DNA of 64,000 nt from Nitrospirota bacterium (GTDB taxonomy: Bacteria; Nitrospirota; Thermodesulfovibrionia; Thermodesulfovibrionales; JdFR-88): assembly GCA_021825295.1 (NCBI GenBank), contig JAKAHV010000008.1, positions 31,821-95,820 on the forward strand. Reading direction: 5' to 3'. The translations under genes were made by a program, and so were the position numbers. The notes under the pieces are model-generated. The model was given only the letters and a program-made list of their open reading frames with translations, was not told the origin of the DNA and made no database searches. Positions 51,064 through 59,568 of the stretch are shown in pieces. Each line of letters starts with the position of its first letter. Within the stretch, counting starts at the first letter, position 1.

Positions 51064-51073
51064 GGGCGGAAAG

Positions 51074-51295
51074 TTGAGAAAAATACCGATCGTCGGCGAT
51101 GTGGATGACGAGTGCCGGGTGCACGTCATCGATGGATTTTGGGCGGCCCTGGAGAAGGATTCAAATAATCGCTATGGCGCTCAGGTCTGGAGAAAATGCT
51201 CCCGGTGCGATCAGACCACAATCACCAGAACGAAAAAGTGGACGGGCCTTTGCGATAAATGCCGGGATAAAGCCGGATCGCCAGGGGAAAGATAA
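51074..51295 (+). CDS. Small zinc-ribbon-like protein
   Basis: 73 aa, starts MRKIPIVGDVDDECRVHVID and carries two CxxC pairs (WRKCSRCDQTT and GLCDKCRDKAG) that would bind one zinc. It lies between the LexA-like and polymerase genes, 10 bases after the former and 6 before the latter, so it is cotranscribed and SOS-controlled. I know no named family; a DNA- or polymerase-binding accessory role is a guess. Confidence 0.6.
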   Translation: MRKIPIVGDVDDECRVHVIDGFWAALEKDSNNRYGAQVWRKCSRCDQTTITRTKKWTGLCDKCRDKAGSPGER

Positions 51296-51301
51296 TGCAA
51301 A

Positions 51302-52612
51302 ATGAGCCGGCCTTTGACCATAAGCTCATGGCCCAGGGCCATTCTCCACATGGATGCCGACGCCTTCTTTGCCTCCTGCGAGCAGGCCATCCACCCGGAA
51401 CTCAAAGGCAGGCCGGTGATCACCGGCAAAGAACGCGGCATCGTCTCCGCGGCAAGCTATGAGGCCAAGGCCAGGGGCGTCAGCCGGGGAGTAAGCCTTT
51501 CCGAGGTCAAGAAGATTTGTCCCGATGCCGTCATACTCCCCTCGGATTACGAGACATACAGCCTCTTTTCAGTCCGGATGTTCGAGATACTCGGGCGCTT
51601 TACCCCGGATGTGGAGGAATATTCCATAGACGAGGCCTTTGCCGACCTCACGGGGCTCAGAAGGAGTTTCCACGGTCCCTACGGGATGATCGCGCAAAGG
51701 ATACAGGAGACAATCCATTCGGAGCTAGGCATAACGGTTTCGGTCGGGGTAAGCCTTTCCAAGGTGCTGGCAAAGGTCGCCTCCAAATACAATAAGCCCC
51801 GTGGCCTCACGCTTATACCGGGCAGGGACATACATATCTATCTCGAAAAAATCCCTATTGAAAAAGTCTGGGGCGTAGGGCCCAATACGGCGGCGTTTCT
51901 CCGGAAGTTCGGGATTGGCACCGCCCTCGATTTTGCAAAAGCCGATGAGAGATTTGTAGAAGATCGCCTCTCCAAGCCTTATAGGGAAATCTGGCACGAG
52001 CTTAACGGAAGGAGCGTATATCCGGTAGTAAAGGAATCGAAGAGCGATTACCAGTCCATCAGCAAGGCCCGCACGTTTACGCCGCCTTCCAGGGATGCCG
52101 CCTTTATTTTCGCCCAGCTTTCGAGGAATCTGGAGAACGCCTGTATAAAGGCACGGCGCTATAAGCTGGCGGCCGAGCGGCTGGTCGTTTTCCTAAGAAT
52201 GCAGGATTTCCGCAATACGGGAATGGAGATCAAATTGAGCTGCCCCAGCGCTTATCCGGCCCAGTTGTTTCAGGCCCTGAAGGAGGGGTTCGGGCATGTC
52301 TTCAGGCCGGACTGTCTTTACCGGCAGACCGGGGTGGTCCTCTCGGGTCTTATGCCGGAGAGGAAAATCCAATATACTCTTTTTGACGATGCCGCGAGGA
52401 TAGAGAAGATGTCCAGGGTCTATGAAGTGATAGATTCTCTATCTCAAAGATACGGAAAGTATGCCGTCCACCACGCGGCGAGCCTTCCCACAAAACTTCA
52501 GGCCCGGCACGAAGGCGAAAGAGGGGACACTCCTACGCGGGTATCGAAACTCCTCAAGGGGGAAAACGCCAGGCAGAGGCTTGGGTTGCCGATGCTGCAC
52601 ATCAAGATATGA
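51302..52612 (+). CDS. dinB: DNA polymerase IV (Y family)
   Basis: 436 aa translesion polymerase. Palm/fingers: ILHMDADAFFASCEQAIHPELKGRPV, ASYEAKARGV, EEYSIDEAFADLTGL (catalytic Asp-Glu), GVSLSKVLAKVASKYNKPRGLT; thumb HhH: KVWGVGPNTAAFLRKFGIGTALDF; little finger domain about 240-350. The C-terminus (about 350-436) is longer than in E. coli DinB, and I see no clear QLxLF beta-clamp motif at the very end; IQYTLFDD at about 355-362 could serve. SOS promoter upstream of the operon. Confidence 0.94.
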   Translation: MSRPLTISSWPRAILHMDADAFFASCEQAIHPELKGRPVITGKERGIVSAASYEAKARGVSRGVSLSEVKKICPDAVILPSDYETYSLFSVRMFEILGRFTPDVEEYSIDEAFADLTGLRRSFHGPYGMIAQRIQETIHSELGITVSVGVSLSKVLAKVASKYNKPRGLTLIPGRDIHIYLEKIPIEKVWGVGPNTAAFLRKFGIGTALDFAKADERFVEDRLSKPYREIWHELNGRSVYPVVKESKSDYQSISKARTFTPPSRDAAFIFAQLSRNLENACIKARRYKLAAERLVVFLRMQDFRNTGMEIKLSCPSAYPAQLFQALKEGFGHVFRPDCLYRQTGVVLSGLMPERKIQYTLFDDAARIEKMSRVYEVIDSLSQRYGKYAVHHAASLPTKLQARHEGERGDTPTRVSKLLKGENARQRLGLPMLHIKI

Positions 52613-52637
52613 GCGGGCCTGAATAAAAACTGATGTT

Positions 52638-53708
52638 TTATCTCAGGGCGATCGCCTTCTCGGGGCACATCTCCTGGCAGCAAAAGCACGCGATACAGAC
52701 CCCGTCATCCACCTGCGGAATGCTTTTATCGCCTATGGACAACGCCGATACCGGGCAATGATCGACGCAGGTGCCGCAGCCGGTGCATTGATCGGGATCG
52801 GCCTTCGGCCGGAGGACCGTCCGGCTGTGGATCATCTGCTGTATGGCCTCGTTTTGGAGCAAGACCTCCCCGCCCAGGGGAGGCAGCTTGAAATCCGGCA
52901 GCCGTTTCAGCTCGCCGATAACTTCAATCGTGTCAAGGTCATAATCTCCGAGACCCGCCTCTTTCGCCTTTTGCAGGAACCGGAGCCGGCCGGGCTCCAA
53001 ACCCATCATGGTCGCGATTACGGAATCCATGGCCACGGCGTTGTCGGAGGCGAGAATGAGCCCGATATCCCTAAGGTCGGGGGAAGCCGGACCGTTTCCC
53101 TCCATGCCGACCACCGCGTCCACTATGAACAGGTCCGGGACACGCAGGCGAAATACCTCCACCACAACCTCGTGGAAGCGCCCGGGGCTGCCCGCCGCCT
53201 TATGCAGCATGGCCTTCTGTGCGCCGGGCAAAATGCCGTAACTGTTTTTGATCGCGCCGGTCATGACAGTCAGCCCATGGGTCTTGAACTTTGGCAGACT
53301 GATGATTACATCGGCTTCCATCACGGCCCGCGAAACGCTGACAGAGGGCAGGAATTCGGCAATGAACCCTACCCTCACCGAATCGTCTCCTATATTTTGA
53401 TAATGCCCCTTGGATGCCTCCATAAGGCCCGTTTTTATGAAACTCTGCTCGTTTGCCCCATAGTCGAAAAGCCCCGGGTTGTCGCCGACGACGATGGAAG
53501 AGGCCCCCAGTTCCTCAACCTTGTCGACCACGGCGCGAAGGACCGCCGGGTTCGTGACGATGCTTTCCTTTGCCTCCGAGGCCCTGAGGACGTTCGGCTT
53601 TATCAAGACCTTCTTACCCTTCAGCGGAAGTGGAAAAATTTCAAAGGCCTGGTTTACGGCCAGCCGGACATCGTTGTATGTGGCCGGATGGATCAATACT
53701 TTTGACAA
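52638..53708 (-). CDS. DUF362 protein with C-terminal ferredoxin domain
   Basis: 356 aa. DUF362 core (about 1-270) starts SKVLIHPATYNDVRLAVNQAF and has KGKKVLIKPNVLRASEAKESIVTNPAVL, VVGDNPGLFDY and DVIISLPKFKTHGLTVMTGAIKNSYG. Two [4Fe-4S] motifs close it (CTGCGTCVDHCP, CIACFCCQEMCP). Widespread in anaerobes, function unknown, thought to be a redox or metal-related protein. It is convergent with dinB and 16 bases downstream of an HU gene. Confidence 0.85.
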   Translation of the reverse strand: MSKVLIHPATYNDVRLAVNQAFEIFPLPLKGKKVLIKPNVLRASEAKESIVTNPAVLRAVVDKVEELGASSIVVGDNPGLFDYGANEQSFIKTGLMEASKGHYQNIGDDSVRVGFIAEFLPSVSVSRAVMEADVIISLPKFKTHGLTVMTGAIKNSYGILPGAQKAMLHKAAGSPGRFHEVVVEVFRLRVPDLFIVDAVVGMEGNGPASPDLRDIGLILASDNAVAMDSVIATMMGLEPGRLRFLQKAKEAGLGDYDLDTIEVIGELKRLPDFKLPPLGGEVLLQNEAIQQMIHSRTVLRPKADPDQCTGCGTCVDHCPVSALSIGDKSIPQVDDGVCIACFCCQEMCPEKAIALR

Positions 53709-53724
53709 AATCTTCCCCTTAAGG

Positions 53725-54012
53725 CTATTTCTTCCCGAGTATTGCGTCCTTGGCGGCCTTGGCCACCCGGAACTTTACGGCCTTTTTGGCCGGTATCTTT
53801 ATCGACTCTCCGGTCCGGGGGTTTCTTCCCGTGCGGGCCTTGCGCTTGACGAGCGCGATCTTCCCGATGCCGGGCAGCGTGAAGGAGTTTTTGGCCTCCT
53901 TGTAGGCGAGCGCCGCGATTTCGTTAAGGACCGTCACCGCCTGGGACTTTTTTATCTCCGCCTTCTTTGCCAGATGCTCCGCAATCTGCGTCTTCGTCAT
54001 CGGTTTGGCCAT
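53725..54012 (-). CDS. HU-family DNA-binding protein, copy 1
   Basis: 95 aa from the ATG at 54012 (GGAGGAGAAGGTTT site upstream). MAKPMTKTQIAEHLAKKAEIKKSQAVTVLNEIAAL then FTLPGIGKIALVKRKARTGRNPRTGESIKIPAKKAVKFRVAKAAKDAILGKK. The DNA-binding arm has RNPRTGESI, the HU signature. The last 55 residues are identical in the copy at 56841-57122. Confidence 0.93.
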   Translation of the reverse strand: MAKPMTKTQIAEHLAKKAEIKKSQAVTVLNEIAALAYKEAKNSFTLPGIGKIALVKRKARTGRNPRTGESIKIPAKKAVKFRVAKAAKDAILGKK

Positions 54013-54137
54013 AAACCTTCTCCTCCTGTAGAATTCTTTTTTGAAAAGCTCCAAATAGTATAAAAGATTGTTCTGAAAATAGACGGCCGATTCCGGCCGA
54101 TCCGGCAAATTTTAAACCCAAAAACTATCAAACTTTC

Positions 54138-54216
54138 GGACTAACAAACGAACAGGGCTTCAGGCAACAAACGGCATTATGGAACAAACGAGAAAACGAA
54201 GAAACTTTTTTAGTCC
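54138..54216. repeat. Iteron-like repeats upstream of the XRE-S24 gene
   Basis: Three direct copies of AACAAACG start at 54143, 54166 and 54183. They are bracketed by an inverted pair GGACTAA (54138-54144) / TTAGTCC (54210-54216). The block lies 106 bases before the XRE-S24 repressor gene and behind the HU gene. It may be the repressor's operator or a small replication/transfer site. Confidence 0.45.
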
Positions 54217-54321
54217 GTCCCAAATAGCCTAAAAAGCTGATCGACCCTGGCCGTATCGATGCAACACCTGTTAAAATGATATGTTTATAAAAGGCATGGA
54301 AATTAAACGATTGTATATATC

Positions 54322-54960
54322 ATGAACCCTGTAGCCGAGTACATAAGCGAAAGGAGAAAGGCCCTTGGGCTGCCTGCGAGCGAGGTCGCGAGAATCGCCG
54401 GGATCTCAGCGGAGTATGTCCACTACATTGAAAAAGGGAAAAGGAAACCCTCTTTCGATATCGCCATGAGAATCCTCAGGGCCCTGCGTGCGGCACCTCT
54501 GGAATTCTTGCAGACAACCGGTTATTTGTCTGCTGACGCCGAACCCGCGCCGTTTAAAACTATGAGACTGGTGCCTATCATCTCATGGGCGTCGGCTGGC
54601 AATTGGCACCTGGATGGCGCCCCGGACTATCCCGCCGGAGCCGACGAATGGACTGAAACGGACGCGGAAGGTAAAAAAGTCTTTGCCTTGAAGGTAAAGA
54701 ACGACTGCATGGAGCCCGAATTCGCAGAGGGAAACGTTATCATCGTCAACCCCCACATAGAGGCAGTCCCCGGGGATTTCGTAATCGTGAAAAACGGCGG
54801 GGAAGAGGCCATCTTAAGGCAGTTGAAAAAATACGGCAGAACCCTTGTCCTTCATCCCCTCAACCACAGATACCCGGATATCGAGCTAAAAAGAGGTCAT
54901 AGGTATAGGATCATTGGCAAAGTAGAAAAGAAGGAGAAAAAATATGATCCACATGCCTAG
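54322..54960 (+). CDS. XRE-type repressor with degenerate S24 domain
   Basis: 212 aa. The N-terminal helix-turn-helix (about 5-60: ISERRKALGLPASEVARIAGISAEYVHYIEKGKRKP) is fused to an LexA/CI-like S24 domain with a cleavage-like ISWASAGNW (A92-G93). The residue that should be the nucleophilic Ser is Cys129 (NDCMEPEF), and the general-base Lys position is Arg166 (ILRQLKK). Self-cleavage is therefore unlikely or altered, which would make this a stable repressor of the accessory region. Leader region holds AACAAACG iterons. Similar to phage/ICE immunity repressors. Confidence 0.82.
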   Translation: MNPVAEYISERRKALGLPASEVARIAGISAEYVHYIEKGKRKPSFDIAMRILRALRAAPLEFLQTTGYLSADAEPAPFKTMRLVPIISWASAGNWHLDGAPDYPAGADEWTETDAEGKKVFALKVKNDCMEPEFAEGNVIIVNPHIEAVPGDFVIVKNGGEEAILRQLKKYGRTLVLHPLNHRYPDIELKRGHRYRIIGKVEKKEKKYDPHA

Positions 54961-55013
54961 CGGGTTTTCTGCAGGCATTATTTCACCTAATTAAGGATTT
55001 GAGGGTTAAAGCT

Positions 55014-55796
55014 ATGGACGAAAGCAAGCAATTTCTATATCGGTATCGCCACTTGGATGGTTCACATCGAGAGTGGACAAAGAAAATCATCACCGAATCG
55101 ATTCTACATTTTTCCAGCCCGGCTGATTTTAATGACCCATTTGATTGCAAGATCCAATTCCTGCCGGTTATTCAATCTGGAGAACTCAAACGGCAACAAT
55201 CGGACCGAATCAAGAGATGCCAACCATGGCTTAATCGTAAGCGGCGCATAGCGCAAGCAAAACAAGACGCAAGGACCATAAAAGCCGATCCTGAGAATTT
55301 TATTGAATTTGCTACAAATGGTCTTCAAGAATTTACAAATAAGATTGGTATATTATCGCTCTCGGCCACGGATCGAAATATCTTGCTCTGGTCTCACTAC
55401 GCACATGGTCACACCGGTTTATGTCTTAAGTTCCTTGCGTCGGTGGAGAATCCATTTTTTGCGTCTGCTTTATCTGTTACATACGCGACATCATATCCGA
55501 TTATCAAAATCACGGACCCAATTCAAAAACAGGTTGACGCACACCTTCGTACTAAAGCATTTGACTGGCATTACGAAGAAGAATACCGAATCATAGACCA
55601 TGATAAAGGAAAAGGCGACCATGTATTTCCTGCTGAACTTCTGGTAGGCGTAATATTCGGCGCACGGATGACATCAGAAGACAAAAGAGAAATTGCGGAT
55701 TGGGTGCTTATGCGAAAATCTCCTACAGAATTACTCGAAGCTTCGGTTGCATCCGAATCATACTCGCTTGAAATCCGGCCATATAAGGGTGCTTAG
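55014..55796 (+). CDS. DUF2971 protein
   Basis: About 260 aa from the ATG at 55014, preceded by GAGGG; a TTG start at 54999 is possible. It begins MDESKQFLYRYRHLDGS and has the DUF2971 features FSSPADFNDPFDCKIQF, ILLWSHYAHGHTGLCLKF and DWHYEEEYRIIDHD. The family occurs often in phage-defence and accessory regions, but its activity is not established. Base composition is more AT-rich than the housekeeping genes, which suggests transfer. Confidence 0.8.
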   Translation: MDESKQFLYRYRHLDGSHREWTKKIITESILHFSSPADFNDPFDCKIQFLPVIQSGELKRQQSDRIKRCQPWLNRKRRIAQAKQDARTIKADPENFIEFATNGLQEFTNKIGILSLSATDRNILLWSHYAHGHTGLCLKFLASVENPFFASALSVTYATSYPIIKITDPIQKQVDAHLRTKAFDWHYEEEYRIIDHDKGKGDHVFPAELLVGVIFGARMTSEDKREIADWVLMRKSPTELLEASVASESYSLEIRPYKGA

Positions 55797-55824
55797 TTTA
55801 AATCAGATCTCCTATTCGATTTCT

Positions 55825-56820
55825 CTATTTCTTTTTCAGTGATCTTACAACAGTTTCCAATTTACGGCCTGCCTCTGCGTCGATAGAGAATAAGGTACTC
55901 ATGAAACGATAGTTCACGCCGCATATTTCCTTGATCTCGGATGCCGTCATCGGCGTTTCCAGCATCTCAAATTTCGTTAGCGGCATTGAGAAATCCTCGT
56001 TGGGTTTTTCTTGGTAGTCACGTTTCAGAAGTTTACCTGTGGCGACACCGACGGCGACTATACCCACCCCAGACTGATAGAGAAAAACAACATCCCCTTT
56101 TTGAATGCGCGCAATCTTCTCTTTCCAGGGTGTAAAGAATGCCGATGCGACATGCTCCTTAAGCATCATTTCATGGTCTTCGGTTTCATTCCTGGAATTC
56201 GTGTTAACAATATAATAGCCTTCTTGAATATCTTCATAAGGATCATCCATTGTCGCGAAACGGGAAATTTCGAGAAGCATTTTTTTATCTGCATCCGCAT
56301 AAACTCGATAGACCCAGGGCCGAATATCGAGACCTCTAGTTCTCCAGTACTGGACAGCTTCCCGCGTTTTGTGGTCTATTCCATTGGTCATAACGACAAA
56401 AACTTGGTTTGTGTTAAAGGCCTCTTCCTTAAGAGATATATCGAAAGATACTTGATGTGCTTCCTTGAGCGATTTCTTTCCAGTGTAGAATGAACGAAAA
56501 ATGTGATCAAGCTGCTCATAATTATATTGCCCGTATATTTGGCCGTATCTAAGAGCTTGGAGGATATTTTCAGAACGCGATTCCCATGCTTTCAACTCAA
56601 AAATATAGAGCGAGCCCTTTGCATCCAGTGCCATGAGGTCTGGTTCCTCCTGCCACTGCCGTGATTGCATTATCAGAAGAAGTTCATCCTCAGGTATTAG
56701 CCGATCCAACGCTCTGAACAGAATATGCTGAAGTCCCCGTTCATCCAAGTCAAAGTCGACGAGACGGACACTTCGCGCTTTGGTTGCAAGCTGTCCTGCT
56801 ATATCGACTCTAAGAAGCAT
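55825..56820 (-). CDS. PD-(D/E)XK nuclease fused to an EVE/PUA-like domain
   Basis: 331 aa. Residues about 20-130 hold a restriction-endonuclease-like core: EEPDLMALDAKGSLYIFELKAWE with D61, E75 and K77 (D-X13-EXK). The C-terminal part (about 210-325) has AFFTPWKEKIARIQKGDVVFLYQSGVGIVAVGVATG, typical of EVE/PUA-type modified-base binding domains. The combination suggests a nuclease that recognises modified DNA, a defence activity. It is convergent with the DUF2971 gene and next to the second HU copy. Confidence 0.65.
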   Translation of the reverse strand: MLLRVDIAGQLATKARSVRLVDFDLDERGLQHILFRALDRLIPEDELLLIMQSRQWQEEPDLMALDAKGSLYIFELKAWESRSENILQALRYGQIYGQYNYEQLDHIFRSFYTGKKSLKEAHQVSFDISLKEEAFNTNQVFVVMTNGIDHKTREAVQYWRTRGLDIRPWVYRVYADADKKMLLEISRFATMDDPYEDIQEGYYIVNTNSRNETEDHEMMLKEHVASAFFTPWKEKIARIQKGDVVFLYQSGVGIVAVGVATGKLLKRDYQEKPNEDFSMPLTKFEMLETPMTASEIKEICGVNYRFMSTLFSIDAEAGRKLETVVRSLKKK

Positions 56821-56840
56821 CTTGTTTCTCTTCTGTTCTC

Positions 56841-57122
56841 TTACTTCTTCCCAAGGATCGCGTCCTTTGCGGCCTTTGCCACACGGAATTTTACGGCCTT
56901 CTTGGCCGGTATTTTTATGGACTCTCCGGTCCGGGGGTTTCTTCCCGTGCGTGCCTTGCGCTTTACGAGCGCGATCTTCCCGATACCGGGCAGCGTGAAG
57001 GAGTTCTTTGCTTCCTTATATGCAAGCGCCGCGATCTCGTTAAGGACCCCCGTCGCCTGTGACTTCTTGATGTCCACCTTCTTTGCAAGATGCTCCGCTA
57101 TCTGAGACTTCGTAAGCGCCAT
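56841..57122 (-). CDS. HU-family DNA-binding protein, copy 2
   Basis: 93 aa from the ATG at 57122 (AGGAGG upstream). MALTKSQIAEHLAKKVDIKKSQATGVLNEIAALAYKE, then exactly the same C-terminal sequence as copy 1. At DNA level the two genes differ by many synonymous changes (roughly 85% identical by eye), so the duplication is not recent or both are under strong protein-level selection. Confidence 0.93.
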   Translation of the reverse strand: MALTKSQIAEHLAKKVDIKKSQATGVLNEIAALAYKEAKNSFTLPGIGKIALVKRKARTGRNPRTGESIKIPAKKAVKFRVAKAAKDAILGKK

Positions 57123-57189
57123 ATGTCCTCCTTGAATAGGTAGTGGTGCGGCCCCGATAGTATAAAATAAGGGGGCGGGAAAATAAAAT

Positions 57190-59364
57190 ATGTTCACCGA
57201 GATCAAAGGGCAGATCGAAAGAATCACTTTCTACAACGAAGAAAACGGCTACACCATCGCAAAAATGAAGGCCGGAGGGAGGCACGACCTGGTCACCGTG
57301 GTCGACAACCTTCTTTCCGTCAGCGCCGGCGAGGTCCTGAAGCTCAAGGGACAGTGGAAGAACCATCCCAAGTTCGGTGAGCAGTTCGAGGTCGTCTCTT
57401 ATGAATCCATTGTACCTGCCACAGTCAAAGGCATAGAAAAATACCTTGGTTCGGGGCTGATAAAGGGCATCGGGCCGGTCATGGCCAGGAGGCTTGTTGC
57501 CAAATTTGGCCTTGAGACCCTGAACGTCATCGAAGCCGAAACGGGAAGGCTAAGCGAGGTCGACGGCATCGGGGAAAAAAGAATCTGGATGATCAGGAAG
57601 GCGTGGGACGACCAGAAGGAGATTCGGGACGTCATGGTCTTCCTCCAGGGCCATGGCGTGAGCCCCGCCTACGCCGCGAAGATATACAAGCAGTATGCAA
57701 AGGAATCCATAAAAATCGTCCAGGAGAACCCCTACAGGCTCGCCACAGACATTTTCGGCATTGGTTTCATTACGGCGGACAAAATAGCCGAAAAACTGGG
57801 CATAGCCAGGGACTCCCAGATCAGGGCCGAGGCGGGCATCCTCTATGTCCTCCACCAGCTCTCTGACGATGGACACGTCTATTATCCCTATGAGCCCCTG
57901 ATTGAAGAATGCAAGAAGATCCTTGGGCTTGAGCGGGACGTAATTGTCAGGGCCTTCGGCAAGATCGCCGAGGACCGCAAGATAATCATCGAAGACCTGA
58001 ACGCCGGGGAGTTCAAGGAGAACAATAAAGCCGTTTACCTGGCAAAATTCCACGTCTGCGAGACCGGCGTGGCCGCCCGGCTGAAAGGCCTCATGCGGCA
58101 TCCCAAGAAGCCCCGGGCCTTCGACAGGAACAAAGCCCTCGAATGGGTCCAGAAGGAGCTGAAGATAGACCTCGCGGAAAACCAGAAACAGGCGGTCAGG
58201 GAGGCCATCGACAAGAAAGTTATGGTGGTCACGGGCGGCCCGGGTACCGGCAAAACCACAATCATCAATTCGATCATACGGATATATAGGAAACTGGGAC
58301 AGAGGGTGCTCCTGGCAGCGCCTACCGGCCGGGCGGCAAAGAGAATGTCCGAGGCCACGGGGCATGAGGCCAAAACGGTCCATCGCCTCCTTGAGTTCAG
58401 CCCGAAGGGGGGCGGGTTCAAGAAGGATGAAAATAACCCGCTTTCGGCCGACCTTATCGTCATCGACGAGGTCTCCATGATGGATACGGTCCTCATGTAC
58501 CAGTTCCTGAAAGCGGTCCCCAGGGAGGCCACGCTGGTGCTTGTAGGCGATGTAGACCAGTTGCCCTCCGTAGGCGCCGGCAACGTTCTGAAGGACATCA
58601 TAGATTCGGAACGCATTCCCACGGTGAGGCTCACCGAGATTTTCAGGCAGGCCAAGGAGAGCATGATTGTCGTTAATGCCCATAGGATCAACAACGGCCA
58701 TATGCCGGTAACGGACAAAACCAACGACTCCCTCCAGGACTTCTATTTCTTCCAGGCAGAGGATCCCGAGTTGGCCCTGCAGAAGATCATCGAGCTTTGC
58801 AAGGAGAAAATCCCCAGGAAGTTCGGTTTCAAGCCCGTGGACGACATCCAGGTCCTTACCCCCATGCATAGGGGAATTATTGGCGCGGCCAACCTGAACG
58901 CCGAGTTGCAAAAGCACCTGAACCCCTCAACCAACGAGCTCATAAGGGGCGGCATGAGCCTTAAGACGGGGGACAAGGTCATGCAGATCAGGAACAACTA
59001 CGACAAGGAAGTTTTTAATGGCGACATCGGCAGGATTGTAAAAATAGACAGGGAGGAGCAGGAAGTCGCAATCGATTTTGACGGAAAGGTCGTCCATTAC
59101 GATTATCCGGAGCTTGACGAGATCGTCCTCGCCTATGCCGTCTCGATTCACAAATCCCAGGGGAGCGAATATCCCGCCATAGTCATGCCCGTCCTGACGC
59201 AGCATTATATTTTGCTGCAGCGAAACATGCTCTATACCGGCATCACCCGGGGCAAGCGGCTGGTCGTGCTGGTCGGCACGAAGAAGGCCGTCGCCATCGC
59301 GATTAAAAACGACAAGCCTCAAAAAAGGTATACTTTGCTGCGGGAAAGGCTGTTTAACCCGTGA
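57190..59364 (+). CDS. recD2: RecD2-type ATP-dependent DNA helicase
   Basis: 724 aa. N-terminal OB domain (MFTEIKGQIERITFYNEENGYTIAKMKA), helix-hairpin-helix region (about 80-200: LGSGLIKGIGPVMARRLVAKFG, VDGIGEKRIWMI), then superfamily 1B helicase motifs: Walker A VVTGGPGTGKTTIIN (K355), LIVIDEVSMMD, VGDVDQLPSVGAGNVL, LTEIFRQAKES and the C-terminal AYAVSIHKSQGSEYPAIVMPV. 5'-3' polarity is known for the family. Divergent from HU copy 2 with a 67-base promoter region. Confidence 0.95.
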   Translation: MFTEIKGQIERITFYNEENGYTIAKMKAGGRHDLVTVVDNLLSVSAGEVLKLKGQWKNHPKFGEQFEVVSYESIVPATVKGIEKYLGSGLIKGIGPVMARRLVAKFGLETLNVIEAETGRLSEVDGIGEKRIWMIRKAWDDQKEIRDVMVFLQGHGVSPAYAAKIYKQYAKESIKIVQENPYRLATDIFGIGFITADKIAEKLGIARDSQIRAEAGILYVLHQLSDDGHVYYPYEPLIEECKKILGLERDVIVRAFGKIAEDRKIIIEDLNAGEFKENNKAVYLAKFHVCETGVAARLKGLMRHPKKPRAFDRNKALEWVQKELKIDLAENQKQAVREAIDKKVMVVTGGPGTGKTTIINSIIRIYRKLGQRVLLAAPTGRAAKRMSEATGHEAKTVHRLLEFSPKGGGFKKDENNPLSADLIVIDEVSMMDTVLMYQFLKAVPREATLVLVGDVDQLPSVGAGNVLKDIIDSERIPTVRLTEIFRQAKESMIVVNAHRINNGHMPVTDKTNDSLQDFYFFQAEDPELALQKIIELCKEKIPRKFGFKPVDDIQVLTPMHRGIIGAANLNAELQKHLNPSTNELIRGGMSLKTGDKVMQIRNNYDKEVFNGDIGRIVKIDREEQEVAIDFDGKVVHYDYPELDEIVLAYAVSIHKSQGSEYPAIVMPVLTQHYILLQRNMLYTGITRGKRLVVLVGTKKAVAIAIKNDKPQKRYTLLRERLFNP

Positions 59365-59568
59365 AAGTGGCATTGTTTTCGCGCGGGCTTCAGTTGAAGT
59401 ATAGTATCTTCAGCGATTTGGGCAAAAACAAAAGTCCGTCCAGGACACCTCAAGGTCGTTAAAAAATCACGCTAGTTACGCCCCAAAGCCCGCGCCGTAA
59501 GATTGCCAGCATTGTGCGGATTTTCAAAAGAATTTGGTTATAGCTTTCATGGCCGAATGATGGCAAAT

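Noticed and set aside
57550..58917. 455-aa minus-strand reading frame
   Set aside because: Antisense of recD2; composition and lack of motifs mark it as a shadow.
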